A stretch of DNA of 64,000 bases, taken from contig NZ_CP025030.1 in assembly GCF_002812705.1 (NCBI RefSeq), forward strand, positions 2,790,001 through 2,854,000, given 5' to 3'. The notes under the pieces were generated by a model, which ran no database searches, was not told the DNA's origin, and worked only from the letters and a program-made list of their open reading frames with translations. The position numbers and the translations under genes are program-made. Source of the stretch: Achromobacter spanius. GTDB taxonomy: Bacteria > Pseudomonadota > Gammaproteobacteria > Burkholderiales > Burkholderiaceae_B. Shown one piece after another: positions 36,068 to 44,375 of the stretch. The number at the start of each line of letters is the position of its first letter. Within the stretch, counting starts at the first letter, position 1.

Positions 36068-36115
36068 ATAAAAAAAGATAGGGCGCGGGCTGCCAATGTA
36101 GCAGCTTCGCGCCCT
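36068..36115 (-). terminator. Rho-independent terminator after the OFA carrier
   Basis: On the minus strand AGGGCGCG pairs with CGCGCCCT (36080-36115) around an inner GCAGC/GCTGC stem. It is followed by TATCTTTTTTTATT. It would end the MFS transcript, and it overlaps the spurious ATG at 36096 of the next gene. Confidence 0.85.
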
Positions 36116-36192
36116 GGGGCGGAGCACGGCGCGCCAGGCGCCGTGCGGTCAGATCGGGGGCAGGCCGGGGGCAGACCCGGTCTCAGGCGGGA

Positions 36193-37860
36193 TCAGTGGA
36201 ACAACACCACCGCCTTCTGCAATGTGATCCAGATGCCCCAGGCCAGCGGAATGCCCACGCAGGCCCAGGCGAACAGCACCAGCGCCATGGGCGTGCGGAA
36301 GGTGGACGCGCCCACGCCGTGGGCTTCGGCGGCCACGGCGCGCTCGTGCGCCAGCGCCTTTTCCTGGGCCAGTTCTTCGTCCGTCATGAAGTACTTGGGG
36401 TTGACCGGGCGTATCGCCAGATTGCACAGGAAGCCCAGCACCAGCATGCCCGCCAGGATGTACATGGTGATGTCGTACACCTGCGCGCGCGGCACGCCAA
36501 TCGACAATTGGTATTCGCGGATGTAGTTCACCAGCACCGGGCCAAAGATACCGGCCGCCGACCACGCGGTCAGCAGGCGGCCGTGGATGGCGCCCACCAT
36601 CTGGGTGCCGAACAGGTCCGCCAGGTAGGCGGGCACCGTGGCGAAACCGCCGCCGTACATGGACAGGATCACGCAGAACGCGGCCACGAACAGGGCCAGC
36701 GCGCCGATGTGCGCCGTCCAGGGAATGGCGGCGTACAGCACGAAGCCCAGCACGAAGAAGATCAGATAGGTCATCTTGCGGCCCAGCTTGTCCGACAGGC
36801 TGGCCCAGAAAAAGCGGCCACCGATATTGAACAGGCTGAGCAGGCCGGTGAAGCCGGCAGCAATGGCTGCAATGGCGGCCAATTGTTCCTTGTCCAATTG
36901 CCCAAAGCCCAGTTCGGGCTTGTTGATCAGCCCGCCGCCAAACACTTCCTGCAGCAAGGGCGAAGCCATGCCCAGAATGCCGATGCCGGCCGTGACGTTC
37001 AGGCACAGCACCAGCCACACCAGCCAGAACTGCGGCACGCCCCAGACGCGCTTCACGTGGACGTGGCCCTTGGTGATCATCGCGTTGTTGGCATGCTTGG
37101 CCGGCGCGGTCCAGCCTTGCGGCTTCCAGCCCGTGGGCGGCACGCGGTAACCCAGCGCGCCCGACATCATGAACACGAAGTACACCAGCGCCATGGTCAG
37201 GAAGGTTTGCCAGACGCCGGCCGAGGTGGGCGTGGCGAAGTGGCGCATCAGCATGTCGGCCAGCGGCGCGCCGATCATCGCGCCGCCGCCGAAGCCCATG
37301 ATGGCCATGCCGGTAGCCATGCCGCGGCGGTCGGGAAACCATTTGATCAGCGTGCTGACGGGCGAGATATACCCCAGCCCCAGCCCGATGCCGCCAATGA
37401 CGCCTGACCCCAGCCACAGCATCCACATCTGATGCAGGTACACGCCGATGGCCGAAATGACCAGCCCGCCGCACCAGCACACCGCTGACACTACGCCTGC
37501 CTTGCGCGGGCCGGCGCGTTCCAGCCAGCCGCCCCACAGCGCCGCCGAACAACCCAGCAGCACGAAGAACAGCGTGTACATCCAGCCCATGGTGGAAATG
37601 CGCCAGTCGCAACTGGTCGTGAACAACTCGGCGGCCAGGCTCATGTCGGCGGGGCAGGCCAGCGGCTGGGCGCCGCCCACCACCTTGGACAGCGGCAACC
37701 AGAACACCGAAAAGCCGTAGGCCATGCCGATGCACAAATGGATGGCCAGGGCGGCCGGCGGCACCAGCCAGCGCGAGAAACCCGGCCCGGCGATGGTGCG
37801 TTCTTTGTCAAAAAAACCCGGCTTGGCGCCGGGCAAATCCAAGGTGGCGGTGCTTTCCAT
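36193..37860 (-). CDS. MFS transporter, oxalate/formate antiporter family
   Basis: This 555-residue carrier has 12 or more membrane segments. The OFA-like features are IHLCIGMAYGFSVFWLPLSK near the N-terminus, WGGWLERAGPRKAG, GLGLGYISPVSTLIKWFPDRRGMATGMAIMGFGGGAMIG and LGRKMTYLIFFVLGF. The YISPV...WFPDRRG motif is typical of OxlT-like proteins. Its place next to the formate dehydrogenase operon on the same strand suggests transport of formate, oxalate or a related acid. It ends at a strong intrinsic terminator. Confidence 0.85.
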   Translation of the reverse strand: MESTATLDLPGAKPGFFDKERTIAGPGFSRWLVPPAALAIHLCIGMAYGFSVFWLPLSKVVGGAQPLACPADMSLAAELFTTSCDWRISTMGWMYTLFFVLLGCSAALWGGWLERAGPRKAGVVSAVCWCGGLVISAIGVYLHQMWMLWLGSGVIGGIGLGLGYISPVSTLIKWFPDRRGMATGMAIMGFGGGAMIGAPLADMLMRHFATPTSAGVWQTFLTMALVYFVFMMSGALGYRVPPTGWKPQGWTAPAKHANNAMITKGHVHVKRVWGVPQFWLVWLVLCLNVTAGIGILGMASPLLQEVFGGGLINKPELGFGQLDKEQLAAIAAIAAGFTGLLSLFNIGGRFFWASLSDKLGRKMTYLIFFVLGFVLYAAIPWTAHIGALALFVAAFCVILSMYGGGFATVPAYLADLFGTQMVGAIHGRLLTAWSAAGIFGPVLVNYIREYQLSIGVPRAQVYDITMYILAGMLVLGFLCNLAIRPVNPKYFMTDEELAQEKALAHERAVAAEAHGVGASTFRTPMALVLFAWACVGIPLAWGIWITLQKAVVLFH

Positions 37861-37921
37861 ACAGTCTCCTCTGGGGTGCGGCTTTGTTGCCGCTTTGTTT
37901 GTTTTTTGTTTTGCTCGCCCG

Positions 37922-38179
37922 CTAGCCCACGCGGGGCGCGGGCGTCAGGCGCTGGCGGTTCTGCGTGACCGCTTCCAGCACCAGCGGGTGCAATTGTTCG
38001 TCGCCGGCGTCGCCGTCGGGGGTGGCCGCCAGGAAGCCGAGCAGCTCGTTGCGCATGCGCGGTTCCCAGAACTTGTGGATATGGTTGGCCACGCCTTCCA
38101 GCGCTTCGTGGCGGTCCGGCATCGCGTCAAAGAATTGGCCGATGCGGTTGGCCATGCGGATCAGGTTGCCGATTTCCAT
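37922..38179 (-). CDS. fdsD: NAD-linked formate dehydrogenase delta subunit
   Basis: This is an 85-residue small subunit with the family pattern LIRMANRIGQFFDAMPDRHEALEGVANHIHKFWEPRMR and no cofactor motif. FdsD is found only with soluble NAD-dependent molybdenum formate dehydrogenases and is needed for a functional enzyme, perhaps for assembly. It is the last gene of the fdsGBACD-type operon. A 12-bp repeat array fills most of the gap to the gene before it. Confidence 0.92.
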   Translation of the reverse strand: MEIGNLIRMANRIGQFFDAMPDRHEALEGVANHIHKFWEPRMRNELLGFLAATPDGDAGDEQLHPLVLEAVTQNRQRLTPAPRVG

Positions 38180-38190
38180 TACGTGTCTAA

Positions 38191-38274
38191 GTCCAATTCA
38201 GGGTCCGATTCTGAGACCGGTTCAAGGTCCGGTTCATGGATCGGTTCAAGGCCCAATTCAAGGCCCGATTCAGG
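38191..38274. repeat. Seven-unit 12-bp tandem array between fdhD and fdsD
   Basis: Seven units of exactly 12 bp follow one another (plus-strand examples GTCCGGTTCATG, GCCCAATTCAAG, GCCCGATTCAGG). The pattern is roughly G-Y-C-C-R-R-T-T-C-A-R-G. The last unit contains the fdhD stop codon (38270-38272). Because 12 is a multiple of 3, gain or loss of units never shifts frame. Confidence 0.85.
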
Positions 38275-39100
38275 GGATGATTCGTTCAGGGTGGGAATAC
38301 AGCGTGGCGTCGTCACCGCGCATGAAACCCACCAGGCTGACGTTGGCGTCGTGCGCCAGGCGGATGGCCAGGGCGGTGGGGGCGGACACCGCCGCCAGCA
38401 CGGCCACGCCGGCTGCCGCCGTCTTCTGCACCATTTCAAAACTGGCGCGGCTGGACACCAGCACGATGCCGTTGCCGGCGTGCATGGCCTGGCGCGCCAG
38501 CGCGCCGATCAGCTTGTCCAGCGCGTTGTGGCGGCCCACGTCTTCGCGCACCAGCGCCACCGCGCCATCGGCGCCCGCCCAGCCCGCCGCGTGCGTGGCG
38601 CCCGTGATGTCGTGCAGCGCCTGGCGCGCGCGCATGTCGCGCATGGCGTTCAGCACGGCCTGGATGCGCACGGTCGAGCCGTTCGTTACGGGTGCCACCG
38701 GGCGCAGCACTTCGGGCAGCGTCTCCACGCCGCACAGGCCGCAGCCGGTGCGTCCGGCCATGGCGCGTCGCCGCGTTTTCAGGCGCACTTCGCAGGCGCT
38801 GGATATTTCCACCTGCACCACGATGCCGTCGCACTGCGGCGGCAGCACGTCGATGCCGCGCACATCGCTGACGCTGTCGATGATGCCTTCCGACAACGAA
38901 AAGCCCACCGCAAAGTCTTCCAGGTCGGCGGGGCTTGCCAGCATGGTGGCGTGGCTGATGCCGTTGAACTCCAGCGCCACCGGCGTTTCCTCGGCAACGA
39001 AGTCAGACTCGGCGGCCGGGGCGATGGCCCCGGCCCGCACGCGCGTAACCTGGGTCGGCGTGCAGTCGGGGCGAGAGGACGGGGGCGTGGGGGCGGTCAT
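38270..39100 (-). CDS. fdhD: Formate dehydrogenase accessory sulfurtransferase FdhD
   Basis: This 276-residue protein hands sulfur from a cysteine desulfurase to the molybdenum cofactor of formate dehydrogenase. It shows EETPVALEFNGISHATMLASPADLEDFAVGF, the functional Cys pair in RTGCGLCG and the EDVGRHNALDKLIGAL block. It is the fdsC gene of the fdsGBACD order. It starts 21 nt after fdsA, and its stop codon lies in a 12-bp repeat unit. Confidence 0.95.
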   Translation of the reverse strand: MTAPTPPSSRPDCTPTQVTRVRAGAIAPAAESDFVAEETPVALEFNGISHATMLASPADLEDFAVGFSLSEGIIDSVSDVRGIDVLPPQCDGIVVQVEISSACEVRLKTRRRAMAGRTGCGLCGVETLPEVLRPVAPVTNGSTVRIQAVLNAMRDMRARQALHDITGATHAAGWAGADGAVALVREDVGRHNALDKLIGALARQAMHAGNGIVLVSSRASFEMVQKTAAAGVAVLAAVSAPTALAIRLAHDANVSLVGFMRGDDATLYSHPERIIP

Positions 39101-39121
39101 GGCATCCAGAGCTGTAGGGCG

Positions 39122-41998
39122 TTATTTCCCGGTCAGCGCCGCTTCGTTTTCGCGCGATCGCTCGCGCAGCAGCTTTTGCTGGATGTCGGCAAAGCGCGAC
39201 CATTGGCGCTGCCATTCCGAAGGCTGCGACACGCGCGTGACTTGCACGGCCGTGACCTTGTATTCGGGGCAGTTGGTCGCCCAGTCGGAGGCATCCGTCG
39301 TGACGACGTTGGCGCCGGACTCGGGAAAGTGAAACGTGGTGTATACCACGCCCGGTTGCACCCGGTCGGTCAGTGTGGCGCGCAGCACGGTCTCGCCCGC
39401 GCGGCTTTGAATGCCCACCCAATCGCCTTCGGCCACGCCACGGTCCTCGGCGTCTTGCGGATGCAGTTCCAGCACGTCTTCGCTATGCCACATGACGTTG
39501 GGCGTGCGCCGGGTCTGCGCGCCCACGTTGTATTGCGACAGGATGCGGCCGGTGGTCAGCAGCAGCGGGAAACGGCGCGTGCTGCGTTCATCGGTCGGCA
39601 CGTACTTGGTGATCATGAACTTGCCCTTGCCGCGCACAAAGGTATCGATGTGCATGATGGGCGTGCCTTCCGGCGCGTCGTCGTTGCACGGCCATTGCAG
39701 GCTGCCCAGCTTGTCCAGCTTGTCGTAGCTGACGCCCGCGAATGTCGGTGTCAGCCGCGCGATTTCTTCCATGATCTGGCGCGGGTGCGTGTAGTTCATG
39801 GGATAGCCCAGCGCGTTGGACAAGGCCACCGTCACTTCCCAGTCCGACTTGCCGTTCTTGGGCTCCATCACCTTGCGCACGCGCGAGATGCGGCGTTCGG
39901 CGTTGGTGAAGGTGCCGTCCTTTTCCAGGAACGACGAACCCGGCAGGAACACGTGCGCGTACTTCGCGGTCTCGTTCAGGAACAGGTCCTGCACCACGAT
40001 GCATTCCATGGCCGCCAGCGAGGCCGCCACGTGCTGCGTGTTGGGGTCGGACTGCACGATGTCTTCGCCCTGGCAGTACAGGCCCTTGAAGGATCCGCCC
40101 AGCGCCGCTTCAAACATGTTCGGTATGCGCAGGCCGGGTTCCGGTTGCAGCGTTACGCCCCAATCCTTTTCGAATTGCGCGCGCACCGTGTTGTCGGAAA
40201 TGTGGCGGTAGCCGGGCAGCTCATGCGGGAACGAGCCCATGTCGCACGAGCCCTGCACGTTGTTCTGGCCGCGCAGCGGGTTCACGCCCACGCCCTCGCG
40301 GCCGACGTTGCCGGTGGCCATGGCCAGGTTGGCAATCGCCATCACGGTGGTGGACCCCTGGCTGTGCTCGGTCACGCCCAGACCGTAATAGATGGACCCG
40401 TTGCCGCCGGTGGCGAACAAACGCGCCGCGCCGCGCACGTCTTGCGCCGGCACGCCCGTGATTTCCGCCATGGCTTCGGGCGAATTCTCGGGCAAGGACA
40501 CGAAGTCGCGCCATTCATTGAAGGCCTTGGTTTCGCAGCGCTCGGCCACGAAGGCGTCATCGATCAGGCCTTCGGTGGCGATCACGTGGGCCAGCGACGA
40601 CAGCAGCGCGGTGTTGGTGCCCGGCCGTACTTGCAAATGGAAGTCGGCCTTGATGTGCGGCGAGCTGACCAGTTCGATGCGGCGCGGGTCAATCACGATC
40701 AGGCGCGCGCCTTCGCGCAGCCGGCGCTTCAGGCGCGAGGCGAATACGGGGTGGCCGCTGCTGGGGTTGGCGCCCATCACGATCACCACGTCGGTATGCA
40801 TGACGGAGTCAAAGGTTTGCGTGCCGGCGGATTCGCCCAAGGTCTGCTTCAGGCCGTAGCCGGTGGGCGAATGGCAGACGCGCGCGCAGGTGTCCACGTT
40901 GTTGGTGCCGAAGGCCGCGCGCACCAATTTTTGCACCAGCCAGGTTTCTTCGTTGGTGCAGCGCGACGACGTAATGCCGCCCACCGCGTCGCGGCCGTAC
41001 TCGCTTTGGATGCGGCGGAATTCAGAGGCCGCGTAGTTGATGGCCTCGTCCCAGGACACTTCCTTCCAGGAATCGGTGATGTGCTTGCGGATCATGGGTT
41101 TCAGCACACGTTCCTTGTGCGTGGCGTAGCCCCATGCAAAGCGGCCCTTCACGCAGGAATGGCCGCGGTTGGCCTGGCCGTCTTTCCAGGGCACCATGCG
41201 CACCACTTCCTGGCCTTTCATCTCGGCCTTGAAGCCGCAGCCCACGCCGCAATAGGCGCAGGTGGTCACCACCGAGTGCTCGGCCTGACCCATCATGATG
41301 ACGGTCTTTTCTTGCAGGGTGGATGTGGGGCAGGCCTGCACGCAGGCGCCGCAGGACACGCATTCGCTATCCAGGAAGGGCTGGTCCTGCCCGGGCGACA
41401 CGCGCGACTCAAAGCCCTTGCCGGATATCGTCAAGGCGAAGGTGCCCTGCGTTTCTTCGCAGGCGCGCACGCAGCGGTTGCAGACGATGCACTTGGAGGC
41501 GTCGTAGCTGAAGTAGGGGTTGGAGTCGTCGACCTTGGCGTCCAGGTGGTTGGCGCCGTTGTAGCCGTAGCGCACGTTGCGCAGGCCCACCACGCCGGCC
41601 ATGTCCTGCAATTCGCAGTCGCCGTTGGCGGGGCAGGTCAGGCAGTCCAGCGGGTGGTCGGAGATGTACAGCTCCATCACGCCGCGACGCAGTTCGTGCA
41701 GCTTGGGTGTTTCGGTAAAGACCACCATGCCGTTTTCCGCCGGCGTGGTGCACGACGCGGGATAGCCGCGCCGGCCTTCGATCTGCACCAGGCACAGGCG
41801 GCAGGATCCAAATGGTTCCAGGCTGTCGGTGGCGCACAGCTTGGGGATGTTGATGCCGGCCTCGGCGGCCGCGCGCATCAGGGACGTGCCTTCGGGCACG
41901 CGGATTTCCTGGCCGTCGATGGTCAGGGTGACGGTGTTCTCGGATACGCGGGCCGGTGTGCCCAGGTCGCGGTCGCGCTTGATAACGGTTTCCAGCAT
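39122..41998 (-). CDS. fdsA: NAD-linked formate dehydrogenase alpha (molybdenum) subunit
   Basis: This 958-residue catalytic subunit oxidises formate to CO2. In order it has a [2Fe-2S] ferredoxin domain (FGSCRLCLVQIEG...CTTP), the CxxC/His cluster region (CLTCPANGDCELQ), a two-[4Fe-4S] ferredoxin segment (CIVCNRCVRACEE, CVSCGACVQACPT) and a proximal cluster CAYCGVGC. The bis-MGD domain follows, with Cys375-His376 in ARVCHSPTGYGL as the molybdenum ligand and base. Cysteine rather than selenocysteine is used. Electrons pass to FdsB/FdsG and NAD. Confidence 0.96.
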   Translation of the reverse strand: MLETVIKRDRDLGTPARVSENTVTLTIDGQEIRVPEGTSLMRAAAEAGINIPKLCATDSLEPFGSCRLCLVQIEGRRGYPASCTTPAENGMVVFTETPKLHELRRGVMELYISDHPLDCLTCPANGDCELQDMAGVVGLRNVRYGYNGANHLDAKVDDSNPYFSYDASKCIVCNRCVRACEETQGTFALTISGKGFESRVSPGQDQPFLDSECVSCGACVQACPTSTLQEKTVIMMGQAEHSVVTTCAYCGVGCGFKAEMKGQEVVRMVPWKDGQANRGHSCVKGRFAWGYATHKERVLKPMIRKHITDSWKEVSWDEAINYAASEFRRIQSEYGRDAVGGITSSRCTNEETWLVQKLVRAAFGTNNVDTCARVCHSPTGYGLKQTLGESAGTQTFDSVMHTDVVIVMGANPSSGHPVFASRLKRRLREGARLIVIDPRRIELVSSPHIKADFHLQVRPGTNTALLSSLAHVIATEGLIDDAFVAERCETKAFNEWRDFVSLPENSPEAMAEITGVPAQDVRGAARLFATGGNGSIYYGLGVTEHSQGSTTVMAIANLAMATGNVGREGVGVNPLRGQNNVQGSCDMGSFPHELPGYRHISDNTVRAQFEKDWGVTLQPEPGLRIPNMFEAALGGSFKGLYCQGEDIVQSDPNTQHVAASLAAMECIVVQDLFLNETAKYAHVFLPGSSFLEKDGTFTNAERRISRVRKVMEPKNGKSDWEVTVALSNALGYPMNYTHPRQIMEEIARLTPTFAGVSYDKLDKLGSLQWPCNDDAPEGTPIMHIDTFVRGKGKFMITKYVPTDERSTRRFPLLLTTGRILSQYNVGAQTRRTPNVMWHSEDVLELHPQDAEDRGVAEGDWVGIQSRAGETVLRATLTDRVQPGVVYTTFHFPESGANVVTTDASDWATNCPEYKVTAVQVTRVSQPSEWQRQWSRFADIQQKLLRERSRENEAALTGK

Positions 41999-42013
41999 GG
42001 TCGCCTCTCGGGT

Positions 42014-43603
42014 TCAGGCCGCGTGCGCGGCAGACTGCGAGGACTCGATGCCGAAGTCCTGCGGAAAGTGGTTCAGCGCGGACAGCACGGGGTAGGGCGC
42101 CATGCCCCCCAGCGCGCACAGCGAACCGCCCATCATCGTGTCGCACAGGTCGCGCAGCAGATGCACCTGCTGTTCGCGCTGCCGGGCGTCGGCCCCGGGC
42201 GCCGCGATCTTGTCGATGGTCTCGACGCCGCGCGTCGAACCTATGCGGCAGGGCGTGCATTTGCCGCAGGATTCAATGGCGCAGAATTCCATCGCGTAGC
42301 GCGCCATGCGCGCCATGTCGACGGTGTCGTCAAAAGCCACCAGCCCGCCGTGGCCGATCATGGCCGAGATCTGGATATAGGCCTCGTAGTCCAGCGGCAC
42401 GTCCCATTGCGATTCGGGCAGATAGGCGCCCAGCGGCCCGCCCACCTGCACGGCGCGCAGGGGCCGCCCCGAGGCGCTGCCGCCGCCGAATTCATAGAGC
42501 AGGTCGCGCAGGCTCAGGCCGAAGGCCTTCTCCACCAGCCCGCCTTGCTTCAGGTTGCCCGCCAACTGGAAGGGCAGCGTGCCATGCGAACGGCCCACGC
42601 CGTAATCGCGGTAGTAGTTGGCGCCCTTGGCCAGGATGATGGGCACCGTGGCCAGCGAGATCACGTTGTTGATCACGGTGGGCTTGCCGAACAGGCCCGA
42701 GATGGCGGGCAGCGGCGGCTTGGCGCGCACCACGCCGCGCTTGCCCTCCAGGCTTTCCAGCAACGAGGTTTCTTCGCCGCAGATGTAGGCGCCCGCGCCC
42801 TTGCGCACTTCCAGGTCGAAGCGGCGTCCGCTGCCGTGCACGTCCGCGCCCAGCCAACCCACGCTGCGGGCGCGCGCGATGGCCGCTTCCAGCGTGGCGA
42901 TGGCGTGCGGATATTCCGAGCGTACGTAGATATAGCCATAGCTTGCGCCCACTGCGAGGCCGGCGATGGTCATGCCTTCGATCAGCACGTAGGGGTCGCC
43001 TTCCATCAGCAGGCGGTCGGCGAACGTGCCCGAGTCGCCTTCGTCGGCGTTGCACACGATGTATTTCTGGTCGCTGGGTGTGCCCGCTACCGTCTTCCAT
43101 TTGATGCCGGTTGGAAACGCCGCGCCGCCACGCCCGCGCAGGCCCGAGGTGACCATTTCGTCAATGATTGCTGCCGGCTCCATCGCCAGCGCCCGCTTCA
43201 ACCCGGCCAGGCCGCCGTGCGCGGCATAGTCCTGCAAGGACAGCGGGTCGATCACGCCAACGCGGGCGAAGGTCAGGCGTTCCTGGTGTTTCAGGTAGGG
43301 GATGTCTTCGGTCAGGCCCAGGCACAGGGGGTGAGAGGCCGTGCGGGTGTTCGTCAGCCAAGCGGCGTCAAACAAACCGGCCACGTCTTCCGGCGCCACC
43401 GGGCCGTAGGCCACGCGGCCATCGTGCGTGGTCACTTCCACCAGCGGTTCCAGCCACAACAGCCCGCGCGAGCCGTTGCGCACCACCTGCACGGCCACGC
43501 CGCGTTCGTCGGCGATGCGTTCAATTGCTTGGGCCACGGCATCGGCGTCCATGGCCAGCGCCGCGGCGTCGCGCGGCACGTAGATGACGACGGGGGCGCT
43601 CAT
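42014..43603 (-). CDS. fdsB: NAD-linked formate dehydrogenase beta (flavin) subunit
   Basis: This is a 529-residue NuoF-like subunit with an N-terminal thioredoxin-like domain (about 1-115). The FMN/NAD domain follows, with SGLRGRGGAAFPTGIKWK, CNADEGDSGTFADR and GAGAYICGEETSLLESLEGKRG. A C-terminal [4Fe-4S] site reads SCGKCTPCRIGSTRG plus a later Cys. It reduces NAD with electrons from FdsA. ATG 43603 overlaps the fdsG stop by 4 nt. The frame stays open upstream only through the fdsG repeat tail. Confidence 0.95.
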   Translation of the reverse strand: MSAPVVIYVPRDAAALAMDADAVAQAIERIADERGVAVQVVRNGSRGLLWLEPLVEVTTHDGRVAYGPVAPEDVAGLFDAAWLTNTRTASHPLCLGLTEDIPYLKHQERLTFARVGVIDPLSLQDYAAHGGLAGLKRALAMEPAAIIDEMVTSGLRGRGGAAFPTGIKWKTVAGTPSDQKYIVCNADEGDSGTFADRLLMEGDPYVLIEGMTIAGLAVGASYGYIYVRSEYPHAIATLEAAIARARSVGWLGADVHGSGRRFDLEVRKGAGAYICGEETSLLESLEGKRGVVRAKPPLPAISGLFGKPTVINNVISLATVPIILAKGANYYRDYGVGRSHGTLPFQLAGNLKQGGLVEKAFGLSLRDLLYEFGGGSASGRPLRAVQVGGPLGAYLPESQWDVPLDYEAYIQISAMIGHGGLVAFDDTVDMARMARYAMEFCAIESCGKCTPCRIGSTRGVETIDKIAAPGADARQREQQVHLLRDLCDTMMGGSLCALGGMAPYPVLSALNHFPQDFGIESSQSAAHAA

Positions 43604-44217
43604 GGCGTGACCTCCGGCGTGCGATCCAAAGCGCGATTCAACGTTTGGTCCAAAGTTCGGTCCGAAGCGCGGTCCAGCGTGCGCGCCAACAGCCGGTCCA
43701 GCTTGTCTGGCGTAACGCGGGCATGCGGCTGGCCGTCGATCATGACGGCGGGCGACTGGGCGCACAGCCCCAGGCAGTAGACGGGTTCCAAGGTGAAGTT
43801 GCCGTCGGCCGTGCTGGCATGAAAGTCGCAGCCCAGGCGGGCGCGGGCATGCGCCGCCAACGGCTCGCTACCCATGGCCTGACAGGATTCGGCGCGGCAG
43901 ACTTCCAGCGTGTGGCGCGCGGCCGGCTGGCTGCGAAAGTGCGGGTAGAAGGTGATGACGCCGTGCACTTCAGCGCGGGACAGGTTCAGGGCCTCGGCGA
44001 TGGTTTGCACCGCCTCGGCCGGAATACAGCCCAATTCATGCTGCACCTCGTGCAGTACCGGCAGCAGGGGGCCGGGCAGGTCTTTCAGCCGCGCAAGAAT
44101 GCGCGCGGTGGCTGCGATGGCGGGGGTGGCGGATGCCTGGGCGGCGTCCAGCGCCAGTGGGCCGCCGCGGGCGCCGCCGCTGGATGCCAGGTCGGATTTT
44201 GCCTCGCGCTGATGCAC
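43600..44217 (-). CDS. fdsG: NAD-linked formate dehydrogenase gamma subunit
   Basis: This 205-residue NuoE-like [2Fe-2S] protein has cluster ligands in CRAESCQAMG and CLGLCAQSP. I choose GTG 44217, which has GGAGGAG at the right distance; the longer TTG start at 44232 lies within that ribosome-binding site. The C-terminus (about the last 30 residues) is a run of four-residue TLDR-like repeats encoded by 12-bp units, an extension not needed by the fold. It is first in the fds operon, facing the ModE-like regulator. Confidence 0.93.
   Translation of the reverse strand: MHQREAKSDLASSGGARGGPLALDAAQASATPAIAATARILARLKDLPGPLLPVLHEVQHELGCIPAEAVQTIAEALNLSRAEVHGVITFYPHFRSQPAARHTLEVCRAESCQAMGSEPLAAHARARLGCDFHASTADGNFTLEPVYCLGLCAQSPAVMIDGQPHARVTPDKLDRLLARTLDRASDRTLDQTLNRALDRTPEVTP
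43617..43700. repeat. 12-bp tandem array in the 3' end of fdsG
   Basis: Seven units of exactly 12 bp (plus-strand examples ACGTTTGGTCCA, AAGTTCGGTCCG, AAGCGCGGTCCA) encode the TLDR-like C-terminal repeats of FdsG on the minus strand. The period equals that of the array at 38191-38274, and both contain CGGTYC cores. Confidence 0.8.
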
Positions 44218-44282
44218 GGTGATCTCCTCCAATGTTGCGGGCCCCGTTCAGGGGTCTGTGGTTCGGGTCAGGTCCTGATGGC

Positions 44283-44312
44283 TTTTAATATGTTATTAAA
44301 AACATAATAAAA
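44283..44312. promoter_or_regulatory. AT-rich 30-nt palindrome between fdsG and its regulator
   Basis: TATGTT-N6-AACATA lies inside a 30-nt inverted repeat with 13 of 15 positions paired. It is centred almost exactly between the fdsG start (44217) and the regulator start (44376). Its A/T content stands out in this GC-rich region. It is the probable shared operator of the divergent ModE-like regulator. Confidence 0.6.
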
Positions 44313-44375
44313 GCCCGGCCGCCGCGTTATTTGTGTACTCTAACCACGTACTTGGCTGTCTTCAATAAGAAAGAA

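Noticed and set aside
37724..43780. A 2018-codon plus-strand open frame opposite the fds genes
   Set aside because: It mirrors the minus-strand fds genes, is rich in His/Gln/Arg/Ala as expected of an antisense frame in GC-rich DNA, and has no domain. The fds genes on the other strand have full motif sets.
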